DNA of 64,000 nucleotides from Bartonella doshiae NCTC 12862 = ATCC 700133 (GCF_000278155.1 NZ_JH725096.1:1-64000), one strand, 5' to 3'; positions 11,756 to 24,765 are shown, counted from the stretch's first letter. Notes: generated by a model from the sequence alone, not told the origin. Numbers and translations: made by a program.

Positions 11756-13456
11756 ATGTCACAATACAATCCCACAACGGCGGATTTCGAAGCTCTTCTC
11801 ATGGAATCTTTCCAAACCAATGATATCAATGAAGGGGCTGTTGTTAAAGGTCGCGTCATTGCAATCGAAAAGGACATGGCAATTATCGATGCCGGTCTCA
11901 AAGTCGAAGGACGTATCCCCCTTAAAGAATTTGGAATTAAAGGAAGAGATGGTTCCTTACAGGTTGGCGATGAAGTTGAAGTTTACATTGAACGCATTGA
12001 AAATGCGATGGGCGAAGCTGTTTTATCGCGTGAAAAAGCACGACGTGAAGAAAGCTGGATCCGTTTAGAAGAAAAGTTCAATGCTGGCCAACGCGTCGAT
12101 GGGGTTATCTTTAGCCAAGTAAAAGGAGGCTTTACAGTCGATCTTGATGGTGCTGTTGCTTTCTTGCCTCGCAGCCAAGTTGATATTCGCCCCATTCGTG
12201 ATGTTTCACCTCTCATGCATAATTCACAATCCTTTGAAATTTTAAAAATGGATCGTCGTCGTGGTAATATTGTTGTTTCACGTCGTACCGTTTTAGAGGA
12301 AAGCCGAGCCGAACAGCGTTCAGAAATCGTTCAAAATCTTGAAGAAAATCAAATCCTTGAAGGTGTGGTGAAAAATATTACCGATTATGGTGCCTTTGTT
12401 GATCTTGGGGGAATTGATGGCCTTTTACACGTCACAGATATGGCATGGAGACGTGTTAATCATCCCTCTGAAATCCTCACAATTGGTCAAACAATTAAAG
12501 TTCAAATTATTCGTATTAATCAAGATACACACCGTATTTCCCTTGGCATGAAACAGCTTGAAAGTGATCCTTGGGAAAGCATCAGCGCTCGGTATCCGGT
12601 TGGTAAAAAAATTACTGGGGCTGTTACCAACATTACTGATTACGGTGGTTTTGTTGAAATCGAGCCAGGAATCGAAGGATTAATCCATGTTTCCGAAATG
12701 AGTTGGACAAAGAAAAATATCCACCCAGGAAAACTTCTCTCTACGTCACAAGAAGTGGAAGTGGTTGTTCTTGAAATTGATCCATCTAAACGGCGTATTT
12801 CTCTTGGTTTAAAACAAACATTTGAAAATCCATGGGTTGCTTTTGCTAATAAATTCCCTGTAAATTCACAAATTGAAGGGGAAGTTAAAAATAAAACAGA
12901 GTTTGGTCTCTTTATTGGCCTTGAAGGTGATGTTGACGGTATGGTTCACCTCTCGGATCTTGATTGGAATCGTCCTGGTGAACAAGTTATCGATACCTAT
13001 AATAAAGGGGATGTCGTTAAAGCTGTCGTCCTTGATGTTGATGTTGAAAAAGAACGTATTTCTCTTGGGATTAAGCAACTTTCTAACGATAAAGTTGGAG
13101 AAGCAGCAGCATCTGGTGAACTCCGCAAAGGCGCTATCGTGACGTGTGAAGTCACTGCAATCAATGACAATGGTGTTGATGTAAAATTGATTGATCACAA
13201 TCTTGAAACAACTATTCGCCGTGCTGATTTAGCTCGTGATCGTGATGAACAACGCCCTGAACGTTTCGCAATTGGTCAAAGAGTTGATGCCCGCATCACC
13301 GCATTCGATAAAAAAACTCGTAAACTTTCAGTATCGATCAAAGCTTTAGAAATTGCAGAAGAAAAAGAAGCTGTTGCGCAATATGGATCAACAGATTCAG
13401 GAGCTTCTCTTGGCGATATTCTTGGTGCAGCTTTGAAAAAACAAGAACAAGATTAA
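11756..13456 (+). CDS. rpsA: 30S ribosomal protein S1
   Basis: A 566-residue protein with six successive S1 (OB-fold) RNA-binding domains. Typical repeats are GVVKNITDYGAFVDLGGIDG (around residue 200), GAVTNITDYGGFVEIEPGIE (around 285) and GEVKNKTEFGLFIGLEGDVD (around 375). It binds mRNA on the 30S subunit and helps translation initiation. The frame extends upstream to 11690, but the ATG at 11756 follows CAGGAG at the right spacing and gives the usual alphaproteobacterial N-terminus (MSQYNPTTADFEALL). It is followed by a clear terminator. Neighbours aroA-cmk are the usual ones. Confidence 0.97.
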   Translation: MSQYNPTTADFEALLMESFQTNDINEGAVVKGRVIAIEKDMAIIDAGLKVEGRIPLKEFGIKGRDGSLQVGDEVEVYIERIENAMGEAVLSREKARREESWIRLEEKFNAGQRVDGVIFSQVKGGFTVDLDGAVAFLPRSQVDIRPIRDVSPLMHNSQSFEILKMDRRRGNIVVSRRTVLEESRAEQRSEIVQNLEENQILEGVVKNITDYGAFVDLGGIDGLLHVTDMAWRRVNHPSEILTIGQTIKVQIIRINQDTHRISLGMKQLESDPWESISARYPVGKKITGAVTNITDYGGFVEIEPGIEGLIHVSEMSWTKKNIHPGKLLSTSQEVEVVVLEIDPSKRRISLGLKQTFENPWVAFANKFPVNSQIEGEVKNKTEFGLFIGLEGDVDGMVHLSDLDWNRPGEQVIDTYNKGDVVKAVVLDVDVEKERISLGIKQLSNDKVGEAAASGELRKGAIVTCEVTAINDNGVDVKLIDHNLETTIRRADLARDRDEQRPERFAIGQRVDARITAFDKKTRKLSVSIKALEIAEEKEAVAQYGSTDSGASLGDILGAALKKQEQD

Positions 13457-13486
13457 TTTTAAAACATTTAAACAGTTGTTAAAATT

Positions 13487-13516
13487 AAGGTCGCTTGTTT
13501 TTAGCGACCTTTTTTG
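13487..13516 (+). terminator. Rho-independent terminator of rpsA
   Basis: A perfect 9-bp stem (aaggtcgct, 13487-13495; agcgacctt, 13503-13511) with a 7-base T-rich loop continues into a T run. It lies 31 bases after the rpsA stop. Confidence 0.92.
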
Positions 13517-13669
13517 TTTTTCAAAGAAATTGTCTATTTTCTCTTAAACTGTATGGTCAAAAAATGGCAAATACTCTCAAAGAAAAGAAAAAAGTTCATT
13601 TTTTCCTTTGAACTGCTCATTATTAAGATAAAGTGTTCACAGCCTATTAAACATAAAGAAACCGCGTAA

Positions 13670-16600
13670 TTGAATAACAAAGAATATTATGGCACGCACA
13701 ATATCCTTCATGAAGTGTTTTTTTCTCAACAAACAGAACACCTTTATCTTACTGAAACCAACTTTCCTATTCGCTCAACTTATAAGCTGTAGAAAGAACT
13801 CTATAAATTAGGCCATGATATAGCTTCGAAAAGAGAAATCCCACTTCCTGAATATAAAGGAGAAAATAATTTTCACAAAAGGTTGAGAGAAAGTGCCAAA
13901 ATTATTCTCCACGCCTTTCATATCAGCGATATTGCAGCTCACAACGATAAAACTATTACACCATCTGCTCAATGGCTCATTGATAATCATTATACCATTG
14001 ACAAAACTATACAACAACTACGCCATGACTTATCCAAATCCTTCATCAAGCAACTTCCTCTTTATAAACAAAAGATAGACATACCACGTATTTTTGCTTT
14101 AGCTTGGCTTTATATTGCTCACACAGATAGCGAATTTTTACAAGAAACACTCACAGCTACAATCAATGGATTCCAAAAAGTTTGCACCCTTGAAATTAGT
14201 GAGTTATGGGCACTCCCTTCTGTCATGCAAATGTTATTAATTGAAAATATCCGTCGTCTTTCATTACGTATTGAGCAAACACAATATATGCGTCATTTCG
14301 CTCATACAGTAGCTGATAAAATTTCTCTCGCAGACAATGAAACAAAATTACACACTCTTTTTACGCAATATAAACCATTCACTGCTGATTCAACCTTTTC
14401 TGCGCATTTATTCTACCATCTACGTGGTGCATCTATCGATTCCACAATAGCACTCTCTTGGCTTGAAAAGCAATTACATAGCCAAAACAGTAGCTTAGAA
14501 ATTGCAAAAGCCGACGAACATGCTAAACAAGCTTCAGATGGTGTAACCATGGGGAATATGGTTTGAAACAGTTAGTTCTGTAGACTCTATTTTGCATGAA
14601 AACAGTGATTTTTTTTGCATGAAAACAGTGATTTTTCCGAAATTGATTCTCACTCACGCAATATCTATCGGCAAGTGATTGAAAAAATTGCGCGCCTTTC
14701 ACCTCTCAATGAGCTGGAAGTTGCACGAAAAGTTGTAGAAATGGCATCTTCTTCCTCTAAAGAGTCCTCTCATCATAATAATCCCTCCTTTGTTGGTTGC
14801 TATCTCGTTGATGAGGGACGACATATTCTTGAAAAGGCTTGTAGATACACTCCACCCCTTTTCATAAAATGGATCCAAGCCCTTTGTTGTTCAAAAATAA
14901 GAATTATTGCAATTCCTGTTTCTCTTTTAACCTTTGCTATTTTACTTGCTGTTTACGCTTTCTTAGAAACATCTGGCATAACACCATGGATAATCTTTCT
15001 CTTTACTGCATTGGCGCTTTTTTCTGCTATGGATGCAGCTTTTGCTTTCTTTAACACTGTTGTTTCATGGTTTATCCCATCAAAACAGCTCATTGGTTAT
15101 GAATATAAAGAAGGTATTCCCCAAAATGCACGTACAATGGTTGTCGTTCCTACTCTCATCACATCACGCGATTATATTGATGAACAAGTGCGCAATCTTG
15201 AAGTACACTACCTTTCCAATCCCAAAGGTGCCATTCATTTTGCCCTCATTACGGATTGGGTAGACTCTCCCTTCGAACAAACGCAAGACGACCTTGATCT
15301 ATTGCACTATGCACAAAGGGGTATTGATAAACTCAATAACCGTTATCATCGTGATGATATTCCTCTCTTTTTTCTTTTACACCGCCGGCGCCTTTATAAT
15401 GCTAACGAAAAATGTTGGATGGGATGGGAACGCAAGCGTGGTAAACTTCATGAACTTAATCTGCTATTAAGAGGCGATAAAAATACAAGCTTTTATCCCT
15501 CCAATCCACTCCTTCCCATGGATTGTCGTTTTGTGATGACTCTAGATTCAGATACACGTCTTACCCCTGAAAGTGTTACAAAACTCGTTGGAAAACTTAA
15601 CTATCCGCTCAACCATCCCATTTTTGATCCACACAATGAAACAGTTGTAAAAGATTATAGCATTTTGCAACCGCGTATTACACCTTCTCTTACAACAGGA
15701 AAAACAACATCAATTCTGCAACGTTTTTTTCTACCAATCGCGGCATTGATCCTTATGTTTTTGCTGTTTCTGACACTTATCAAGATCTTTTGGGAGAAGG
15801 AACTTTTATTGGCAAAGGTCTTTACAATATCGATGCATTTCAACAGGCACTTAAAAGTAAAATTAAAGAAAATACTGTTCTTAGTCATGATCTCTTGGAA
15901 GGAGGATATGCACGCACTGCATTAGTAAGTAATGTAGAAGTGATTGAAGATTATCCAACAGCTTATAACGCTGATGTTGTGCGTCATCATCGTTGGATTC
16001 GTGGCGATTGGCAACTCTTGCCTTATCTCTTGTTTCCCCATAAAATTAGCTCCATTACGCATTGGAAAATGCAAGATAATCTGCGCCGTTCTCTCACACC
16101 ACTTATGTGGTTGATCGCAGCAATCACAGGATGGTTTCTTTTACCATTAAAAAGTGCAATTATTTGGCAAACATTCTTACTGCTTAGCCTCTTCGTCTCA
16201 CCAATTTTAGGCGTATTACAAACTTTTATTCCCTCCAATATTGATCATTCTTTACGTGAATATCTTCGATTAATTTTGAACAAAAGTATCTTTACGCTAA
16301 CAAATATATTTCTTCAAACTACGTTTATTGCTCATTCTGCTTATTTTATGACTGATGCAATTGTTCGCACACTCTATCGTATAGGAATTTCAAAACAGCA
16401 CCTCCTTGAATGGAAAACCTCCTCCTCAACAAAAACCATGCCTAATAGTTTGGGTTTCTATATTCTTACAATGTGGCCAGCATCGCTCATTGGTATTCTT
16501 GCTATAGCACTGCCTTTTTCTTTTTATAGTCTTACAAGCTTTCTTGCTTTGCCCTTTGGACTGGCATGGTTTTTTTCACCCTTGATTGCATGGATTGTCA

Positions 16601-19600
16601 GACAATCCTCAACATTTGAAGATACTCTTCATATATCTTCAGGAAATAACAAAACACTGCGATGCATTGCACGACGGACATGGCTCTATTATGCAACCTT
16701 TGTTAATGCGCAAAACAATTATTTACCACCCGATAATTTTCAAGAAGATCCAGAACCTCTTGTTGCCCAGCGTACATCCCCTACAAATATTGGAGTTTAT
16801 CTACTTTCTATTATCGCTGCTCGTAATTTTGGTTGGATTGGTTTTGCAGAGGCTATTACACGCATTGAATGTACATTACGCTCTCTTGAAAAAATGGAAA
16901 AATTCCGTGGTCATCTATACAATTGGTATGAAACGGATACACTCAAACCGCTCTTACCAACTTATGTATCAACGGTTGATTCAGGAAATCTTGCTGGCCA
17001 TTTGGTAACGCTCTCTTCAGCCTTAAGTGAATGGGCTGAAAAACCGCATCTTTTTTTCAAAGTAATTTAGCCGATTTATTTGATGTTAATGCTATTCTTG
17101 AGGAAACTGTCAAAGAAATTCCAGATAATCAATATATTCGACATCCCCTACGTCAACAAATCGAAGAACACATCACCAAATTTCACCACTCCATCAGTAT
17201 TTTCATCAAAAAACCAGATACAAACACTTTTTACACCACTAACCTTTCTCTCGCAGCCTATGATATTTTATACTTAATAGAAGAGCTCGATCAAAAAATC
17301 CAAACAATAGAATCCGCTCGTGCACTCTCTTGGGCCAAATGTCTTGTAGAAACCTGTGAAGCCCATCATCATGACGCTACTAGCGATTACGACAGCGAAA
17401 AACTACATAAAAAAATTAAACACTTTAGCTGTAAAGGCACGACAAATAGCTTTTGATATGAAATTTGACTTTTTAGAACAACCTAAAAGGCATCTTTTGT
17501 CCATTGGATATCGTGTTCAAGAAAACAAACTCGATGAAAGTTGTTATGACCTACTGGCTTCAGAAGCACGCCTCGCAAGCCTTTTTGCCATTACGAAAGG
17601 CGATATAAAACTTAAACATTGGTTCCATCTTGGCCGACTCCTCGTCCCCATTGGTTGGAAGGGCGCTCTCTTATCATGGTCTGGTTCCATGTTCGAATAT
17701 CTCATGCCGTCTCTCGTTACGTGCGAACCTATAGGGTCTCTTTTAGATCAAACTAATAGGCTTATTATTCACCATCAAATACAATACGCTCATAAAAAGA
17801 GATTACCTTGGAGTATTTCAGAAGCGGCATTTAATGCTCGCGATCACTTAATGAATTATCAATACGCAAATTTTGTGCCCCAAACCTCGGACTTCAACGT
17901 GGTCTCTCACGCAACACTGTTATTGCTCCCTATGCCAGTCTTCTAGCAGCACAATACGTACCTACCCAAGCTGTAACTAATTTAAAACGGCTGCGAGATC
18001 TTGGAGCTTTAGGCACATATGGCTATTATGACTCTGTTGACTTCACCCCTTCGCGCGTACCAATGGGAAAAAAATACGCTGTTGTGCGTAATTATTATGC
18101 GCACCATCATGGCATGTCCATTCTTGCCATTAACAACGTTATTTTTCAAGGGCGAATGCGCGATCGCTTTCACCGTAATCCTGTCATCGAAGCTGTACAA
18201 TTATTATTACAGGAAAGAGCTCCGCATCAAATTCCCATCATTCATACCAAAGTTATGAATCACATGCGCAGTAACTCTCGAAACTTTGATAATGCCCCTT
18301 TACGTATTATTACTAACCCGCTACTCAAACCACGTGCGACTTTGCTCTTATCCAATGGTTTTTACTCTACAATGTTGACAGCTAATGGTTCTGGTTACAG
18401 CCGTTAGCATGATTATGCAATTACGCGCTTTATTCCTGATGCTACAGAAGATCAACAAGGCACTTTATTTTTCCTCCGTGATACACATAGTGGACGCTGG
18501 TGGTCTGTTACCGGTGAACCAACACGCGTTGTCGAAGAAGAAGCGATCTGCATTTTTACAGATGAAAAAGCTGAATATACGAAAATGGTTGATGGCATCA
18601 AATCAACACTTGAATGTCTCATTACATCTGAAGGATGCGGCGAAGGCAGACGTATTCAACTTATGAATATAACAAACAAAGATCGCCTTATTGAAGTGAC
18701 CTCTTATGGCGAACTAGCACTTGCAACAATGGATACGGACTGCGCTCATCCTGTTTCTTCTCGGATGTTTATAGAAACAGAAATTACTGAGGAAAGAAGA
18801 ACGATTTTTGCCAAAAGGCGTAAACGCTCGCCTAGTGACCCTGAGATTCATATTGCCCATTTTGTTACAGATACAACAGGTACTCTCCAAGAGGCAGAGG
18901 CTGAAACTGATCGTTCTCTGTTTATTGATCGGGGTCGATCCATTCATCGACCTGCTGCATTTGATCAAAATGCTCGTTTTAGCAATAGTCAAGGTTGTGT
19001 TCTTGATCCAATCATATCGCTCCGATGCCGTAAAAAATCCCAGCACATGAAAAAGCAGAGCTTATTTTTTGGACTTTTGCTGCCAATACAAAAGAAACAC
19101 TGCACAATTATATTAATCATTATCGACAACCTAATATATTCCAGCAAGAATTTTCAATGGCGTGGACACGTTCACAGGTCTCGCTGTATCAAAGTGGCAT
19201 CAACCTTAAAGAAGCTATTACGTATCAAAAATATGCAACACCCCTTATCTATCCCGACGGAACATGGCGTCTTTCTTCCACAATATTAGCGAAAACTCTT
19301 GGTAAACAATCTGATCTTTGGCCCATGTCTCTTTCAGGAGACTACCCTATCTATCTCCTTAGATTAGATAATAAGGGAAATATAACTGTCTTATGCGAAC
19401 TGCTTAAAGCACATGAATATTGGCGTATGCGTGGGCTTATTGTTGATCTGGCCATTCTCAATGAACAAGCATATTCTTATTACAAGATACGCAACGTACT
19501 ATTGAATGGATGCGCGAATCTTATCGCCACTACACTCATGACACGGATGAACACCAACATATTTTCACGCTTCAACATGATCAAATAAATGACCAAAGCC

Positions 19601-22236
19601 TTAAAACACTTCTTGCGTCAGCACGCATCATTCTTGATGCTCAAAATGGCTCTTTGTCTGAACAACTCAAACGACTTGATGAAAGTGATTTTCATCTAGC
19701 AATCAATAGTCATCAAGAATCTCATTATCAATTAAACTACAAAAAGTGCAATGAGGGAAGACAAGTTACGACACAAACAAAACAAAGCCTTTTTGCTTCC
19801 ATTGGTCTTATCAGTCATCAAAAAGATTCTATTCTCCCTGTTGATAAAAAAGACCTACAATATTGGAATGGTTATGGCGGATTTAACCAGCATAACTATT
19901 ATGTGTCACGTCTTCATGGACACACCACCACACCACATCCATGGATTAACGTCATTGCTAACCATAATTTTGGTTTCCATGTTTCTGCTAAAGGTGCACT
20001 TTTTACTTGGGCAAACAATAGCCGCGATTATCAATTAACCCCTTGGAGTAATGATCCCATTTCTAACCGTCCAGGGGAAGCACTTTACCTTGTAGATCGC
20101 TTATCTTTAAAACGTTTCTCGCCCGTTTCTGCCGTTGAATGCGATGAAAATGTTATCTATGATAGCTTGCCATGGTTTTTGATTCTCAACCTTTAAATCC
20201 ACACATTCAGAGATCACATTAGAACTTACCCATACTCTCGATCGAGAAAAATCCGTTCGCCTTTCACGTCTCATCCTTAAAAATGAGGGGAAAAAACCGC
20301 GATACTTACGTCTTTATAATTATGTTGAATGGGTATTAGGAAACATTCGTACAAAATATGCACCCTTTATAATTGCCTCTTATGATCCTAAACGTGGAGC
20401 ACATTTTATTCGAAATCCCTATCATATCGAAAAATCCCAACACGTAGCATTTTTATCCGCATCCCAAATACCATCCAGCACCACCACCAATCGCACTGAG
20501 TTTATCGGTCCAACAGGAACAGTTACACATCCTAACGCGATCCGTAAAGCTGACGCGCTTTCAAATACGATTGAAACAGGATGTGATCCTTGTTCAGCAT
20601 TAGCCTATGATATTGATCTTCTCCCAGGACAAACAAAAGAAATCATCTTCTATCTTGGCAGCGCGGAAAATATACAAGAGGCTGAAAAATTACTAGACCA
20701 AGTACGTGCACGTGATTTTGAAATTCTGCTCACACAACAAAAAAACAATGGAGTCATTTCGTTTCCCCCCTACAAGTAAAAACACCTGATCCCTCATTTG
20801 ATATTATGGTCAATCATTGGCTCCCTTATCAAGTCTACGCTTGCCGTATGATAGCGCGCACAGCTTTTTATCAAGCCAGTAGTGCATTTGGCTTTCGCGA
20901 CCAATTACAAGACAGTTTATCTTTGTTATTGCTAGAACCAAAACTGGCGCGTGAACAACTGTTAAACGCTGCAGCGCGTCAATTTCCCGAAGGTAATGTA
21001 CAGCATTGGTAGCTCCCTCATACCAATGCGGGTGTTCGCACACTCATTTCTGATGATATCGTCTGGCTTGCTTATGGAACAGCTCTTTATATCAACACGA
21101 CTGGCGACTACGCATTTCTCGATACTCCAATCGCTTTCATTGAAGGAGCTGCCCTCAACGATGGACAGCACGATGCTTATTTTCAACCCACACAATCTTC
21201 AAAAATTGCAACAATTTATGAACATTGTTCTTTAGCTTTAGATCTTGCCATCAAACGCTGTGGACAACATGGACTTCCGCTTATTCTCTGCGGTGATTGG
21301 AATGATAGTATGAATTTGGTAGGTGTTGAAGGAAAAGGCGAAAGCACTTGGTTAGGGTGGTTTCTTGGAACAACACTACAAGCATTCATTCCCCTTGCTC
21401 AAAGCCGTGGTGATAACAACCATGTGCAAGGCATGGAGTGCATACCTTGAACGTTTGACAAATGCTCTAGAAGACCACTATTGGGATGGTGCTTGGTATC
21501 AACGAGGGTATTTTGATGATGGAACCCCTCTTGGTTCTAAAACAAATGATGAATGCCAAATTGATACTATTGTGCATCTTGGGCTGTCATTTCTCAAATG
21601 GCTTCTCTTGAGCGTTAAAAACAAGCAATGACATCCATGCTTGAACATCTGTGTGATGAAGACGGCGGACTTATACGTCTTTTTTGGCCACCTTTTGATA
21701 GAAGTATTCTCGAACCTGGTTATATTAAAGGCTATCCTCCTGGAATACGAGAAAATGGTGGTCAATACACGCATGGTGCTATTTGGAGCATTTTAGCGCT
21801 TGCTGAAATGGGTGAAAGAGACAAAGCCTACAGTTTGTTTTCTATGATCAACCCCATTATCCATGGACAAAATCCTGAAACTTATCGTGTTGAACCTTAT
21901 GTTATGTCTGCAGATATTTACGCTACCCAACCACGTCGTGGACAAGGTGGTTGGACATGGTATACAGGCTCAGCAAGCTGGTTCTACCGTGCTGCAACCC
22001 AAAGCATTCTTGGGATTAATCGCTAAGCTAATAAATTATTTTGCGTCCCAATTTGCCTTCCTTATGGCCAGAATATGAAGCACAAATGAAATTTCATGAT
22101 GCTGTTTATACCATTAAAGTGAAATGGGAATCTGAAAATACGCTCAGTGTTAATGGTAAAAAATATGCCGAAGTTCATACAGGGATAAAGTTAAAAAACG
22201 GGAAAACATGAAATCATACATACTGTTAAATCTTAA
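13670..22236 (+). pseudogene. ndvB: Cyclic beta-1,2-glucan synthase (NdvB/ChvB/Cgs), heavily degraded
   Basis: Joining three frames recovers about 2850 codons, close to a full-length NdvB. The order is: N-terminal region; membrane segments around 14890-15080; a GT84 glucosyltransferase domain with the DSDT block near 15545 and RHHRWIRGDWQ at 15982-16014; more membrane segments; and the C-terminal GH94-like region with GDWNDSMN near 21291-21316 and GYPPGIRENGGQYTH near 21730-21775. The intact enzyme is a large inner-membrane protein making periplasmic cyclic glucan. In-frame stops lie at 13790, 18405 and 21010 (the last two replace expected Trp codons), 21616 and perhaps 22024. Frame changes lie near 14560, 14600 (a 23-bp duplication), 15724-15730 (T run), 17051-17057 (T run), 17409-17415 (A run), 17875, 19032-19037 (A run), 19480, 20170-20215, 20765-20770 (C run), 21430, 21576, 22040 and 22200. 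No fragment could make an active enzyme. The 5' end is uncertain: TTG at 13670 directly follows an in-frame TAA. Confidence 0.93.
14594..14639 (+). repeat. 23-bp tandem duplication inside the ndvB pseudogene
   Basis: The word gcatgaaaacagtgattttt occurs at 14594-14613 and again from 14617, a period of 23 bases joined by a T run. Because 23 is not a multiple of three, it breaks the frame. Removing one copy rejoins VDSILHENSDF to SEIDSHSRN. Confidence 0.9.
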
Positions 22237-22367
22237 AAACAGAAAAGTTAAAAGAATTTTTTATTCTTGCCCAAAACCATAGAGTTGTTATCATTCCTGT
22301 ATTACCTATATTGATCGTGTTAGTGTACAGTAAGTTTAGACTCCACGAAACTGAAAGAAAAAGGGTT

Positions 22368-23672
22368 ATGAATCATCCAGATATTGCGAGACGTGTTTAT
22401 AATCATGCTTGGAAACTCGATCCTATTATTCGTTCACTTTTGGATACGGATTTTTATAAACTTCTTATGGTACAGATGATTTGGGGGCTTTATCCCAATG
22501 TCAATGTTACTTTCTCCCTCATAAACCGTACCAAAACAATACGTCTGGCTGATGATATTGATGAAGGTGAGTTACGTGCTCAACTTGATCACGCCCTTAG
22601 TTTACGCTTTACGAAAAAAGAAATGATCTGGCTTGCTGGTAATACATTTTATGGACGTAAACAAATTTTCGAACCAGATTTTCTTCATTGGCTCGAGAAC
22701 TTTCAACTGCCAGAATATGAACTCACCCGCAAAGATGGTCAATATATCCTCCATTTTCATGGTTTATGGTCCCATAGCTCCATGTGGGAAATCCCCGCCC
22801 TTGCTATTATCAGTGAATTACGTTCACGTGCTGCTATGAAAAAACTAGATCGTTTTGCTCTTGATGTGCTTTATGCACGTGCTAAAGCAAAAATGTGGAG
22901 TAAAGTTGAACGGCTCAAAAAATTACCTGATATTAAAATATCTGACTTTGGTACAAGGCGTCGCCATTCTTTTTTATGGCAACGCTGGTGTATAGAAGCA
23001 TTAAAAGAAGGCATTGGCGATTCTTTTACTGGAACTTCCAATGTTCTTCTCGCTATGGATACAGATTTAGAAGCTCTTGGAACAAATGCACATGAATTAC
23101 CCATGGTCATTGCTGCTCTTGCTAATAATGATAACGAATTATGCAAAGCGCCTTATAAAGTTCTGCAAGATTGGAACCGTTATTATGGTGGAAATCTTCT
23201 CATTGTTTTGCCTGATACCTTTGGTACAGAAGCATTTTTACGCAATGCACCAGATTGGGTAGCGGATTGGACAGGTTTCAGACCTGACAGTGCTCCACCC
23301 ATTGAAGGTGGCGAACGCATTATCCAATGGTGGAAAGAAAAAGGAAAAGATCCACGCGAAAAATTATTGATTTTTTCTGATGCTCTTGATGTCAATACAA
23401 TTGAAAAAACCTACCATCACTTTCATGATAAAGTGCGTATGAGTTTTGGATGGGGAACAGATCTTACCAATGATTTTGTAAGTTGTGCACCCCAAGAAAT
23501 TGCAGCCTTTGATACCATTTCTCTTGTGTGTAAAGTAACCCATGCCAATGGTCGACCAGCTGTAAAACTCTCGGATAATCCTGAAAAAACCATCGGTAAT
23601 CCGCAAGAAATAGAACGTTATCTCAATTTTTTTGGTAATGCAAATCGCATTTCTATACCCATAAAGGTATAA
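22368..23672 (+). CDS. pncB: Nicotinate phosphoribosyltransferase
   Basis: A 434-residue enzyme that converts nicotinate and PRPP to nicotinate mononucleotide in NAD salvage. Recognisable blocks are [14 protein letters not shown] near the N-terminus, [15 protein letters not shown] (around residue 190), and [11 protein letters not shown] (around 365) with the phosphate-binding loop. The frame is open back to 22311, but the ATG at 22368 follows AAAAAGGG and gives the standard N-terminus [19 protein letters not shown]. It is intact right after the decayed glucan synthase, so the decay is confined to that gene. Confidence 0.95.
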   Translation: MNHPDIARRVYNHAWKLDPIIRSLLDTDFYKLLMVQMIWGLYPNVNVTFSLINRTKTIRLADDIDEGELRAQLDHALSLRFTKKEMIWLAGNTFYGRKQIFEPDFLHWLENFQLPEYELTRKDGQYILHFHGLWSHSSMWEIPALAIISELRSRAAMKKLDRFALDVLYARAKAKMWSKVERLKKLPDIKISDFGTRRRHSFLWQRWCIEALKEGIGDSFTGTSNVLLAMDTDLEALGTNAHELPMVIAALANNDNELCKAPYKVLQDWNRYYGGNLLIVLPDTFGTEAFLRNAPDWVADWTGFRPDSAPPIEGGERIIQWWKEKGKDPREKLLIFSDALDVNTIEKTYHHFHDKVRMSFGWGTDLTNDFVSCAPQEIAAFDTISLVCKVTHANGRPAVKLSDNPEKTIGNPQEIERYLNFFGNANRISIPIKV

Positions 23673-23994
23673 AAAACATTTTTTGTTTTTAATAATCTTT
23701 TGTTTCTTCATCTTATTTTTAGAGAAAGAATGCGCAAATTAAAAAGAAAAATGGAAATCTTAAAAAAATATCTCTTATCTTACCAAAATCATCAAAGCGT
23801 AATACAAATGTATCTTTGATCTCTTTGAAAAGATATCTCTATAAATAAAATTATCTTATTCAATAATGTTGCTAGCAGCAATAATAGTATGTTTTATGAA
23901 ATACAAGAAATTAAAGAGAATACACCTTCTAAAACATTCAAAAATCAGCAAAATAAAAAAGAAGTTAGCTCACAAAGTCTTTTATTTTTTGTTA
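23673..23994. other. Spacer between convergent pncB and DUF454 gene
   Basis: About 320 AT-rich bases. No gene and no strong GC-rich terminator stem seen. Confidence 0.4.
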
Positions 23995-24381
23995 TTACGA
24001 AGATGGGCGTGTTATAATATAAATGATAATCAATAGCAAAATAACAGCAACCAACAACGCAAACCATAAAACTGGATGTACCATCACCAAGAATGATAAA
24101 AAGCCTCCCGTCATGCTCACCACCGCAAAAACTTTAACAAATGGTGGAATAGCTCTCTTTTCTTCCCATTGTTTAATAGGCGGACCAAAAACGCGGTGAT
24201 TATTCAACCAATGGTGAAAACGTGGTGATGAACGCGCAAAACACCATGAAGCAACTAATAAAAAGGGCACGGTTGGCATAATAGGGAGCACTATGCCGAT
24301 GATACCTAATATAACCATCACCCATCCTAATATATAATAAAAAATCCGCAAAGGGTAGGATATCTTAAAATTTTTTTCCAT
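23995..24381 (-). CDS. YbaN/DUF454 family inner-membrane protein
   Basis: A 128-residue protein with hydrophobic segments around residues 10-48 (probably two helices, IFYYILGWVMVILGIIGIVL and PTVPFLLVASWCFA) and 80-124. The loop between them contains SSPRFHHWLNNHRVFGPPI and W-E-E-K-R-A-I-P, the conserved core of DUF454. Function is unknown; the family is widespread in Proteobacteria. It is a single gene, not in an operon with the sit genes, since the sit terminator and about 380 bases separate them. Confidence 0.8.
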   Translation of the reverse strand: MEKNFKISYPLRIFYYILGWVMVILGIIGIVLPIMPTVPFLLVASWCFARSSPRFHHWLNNHRVFGPPIKQWEEKRAIPPFVKVFAVVSMTGGFLSFLVMVHPVLWFALLVAVILLLIIIYIITRPSS

Positions 24382-24765
24382 CCTATTTTGCCTTTTTCCT
24401 CTACGAGATTAATATATTTTCCCGCTTTCTATATGCTTTAGCACACAATTATCCCGCAATATTGCTGGTGAATATTTTCGGGATTATTTCTCCCAAAGTA
24501 TAGAATAGCTTACGCTATATGATGATCATTTCAAAACTTTCAAGCAATAAGAACAGATTCCTAGAAAAACAAAAAATAAAAAGGCTGCAGAACAAATCAA
24601 TGCAGCCTTTTAATCACGAATGCAGTATTGGGGAGAATATATACTGCACCCATCAGCTAGATATTAGGAGGAAATAACCTAGCGTCTCGCTATCTATTTA
24701 AAACAAACCAGAGAGACAATACATAAAAATGCATATCTGATATGCATCAAATATATTATATATGC
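24382..24765. other. Spacer downstream of sitD
   Basis: About 380 bases. It holds the sit-operon terminator (24578-24611) and presumably the promoter of the DUF454 gene. No ORF recognised. Confidence 0.45.
24578..24611 (-). terminator. Rho-independent terminator downstream of sitABCD
   Basis: Inverted repeat aaaaggctgca (up to 24589) / tgcagcctttt (24601-24611), flanked on the minus strand by a T-rich tail. It lies about 155 bases beyond the sitD stop. The symmetry would also allow it to act for plus-strand transcripts. Confidence 0.8.

Noticed and set aside
18405-18407. TAG as pyrrolysine or programmed read-through
   Set aside because: Other stops and many frameshifts occur in the same gene; simple decay explains them, and no pyl genes are seen.
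13670-22236. Separate functional genes for each fragment of the glucan synthase (for example 15790-17070 or 19510-20196)
   Set aside because: Each fragment is a piece of one protein in the right order, without its own ribosome-binding site, and starts at an internal Met. Counting them as genes would hide one pseudogene.
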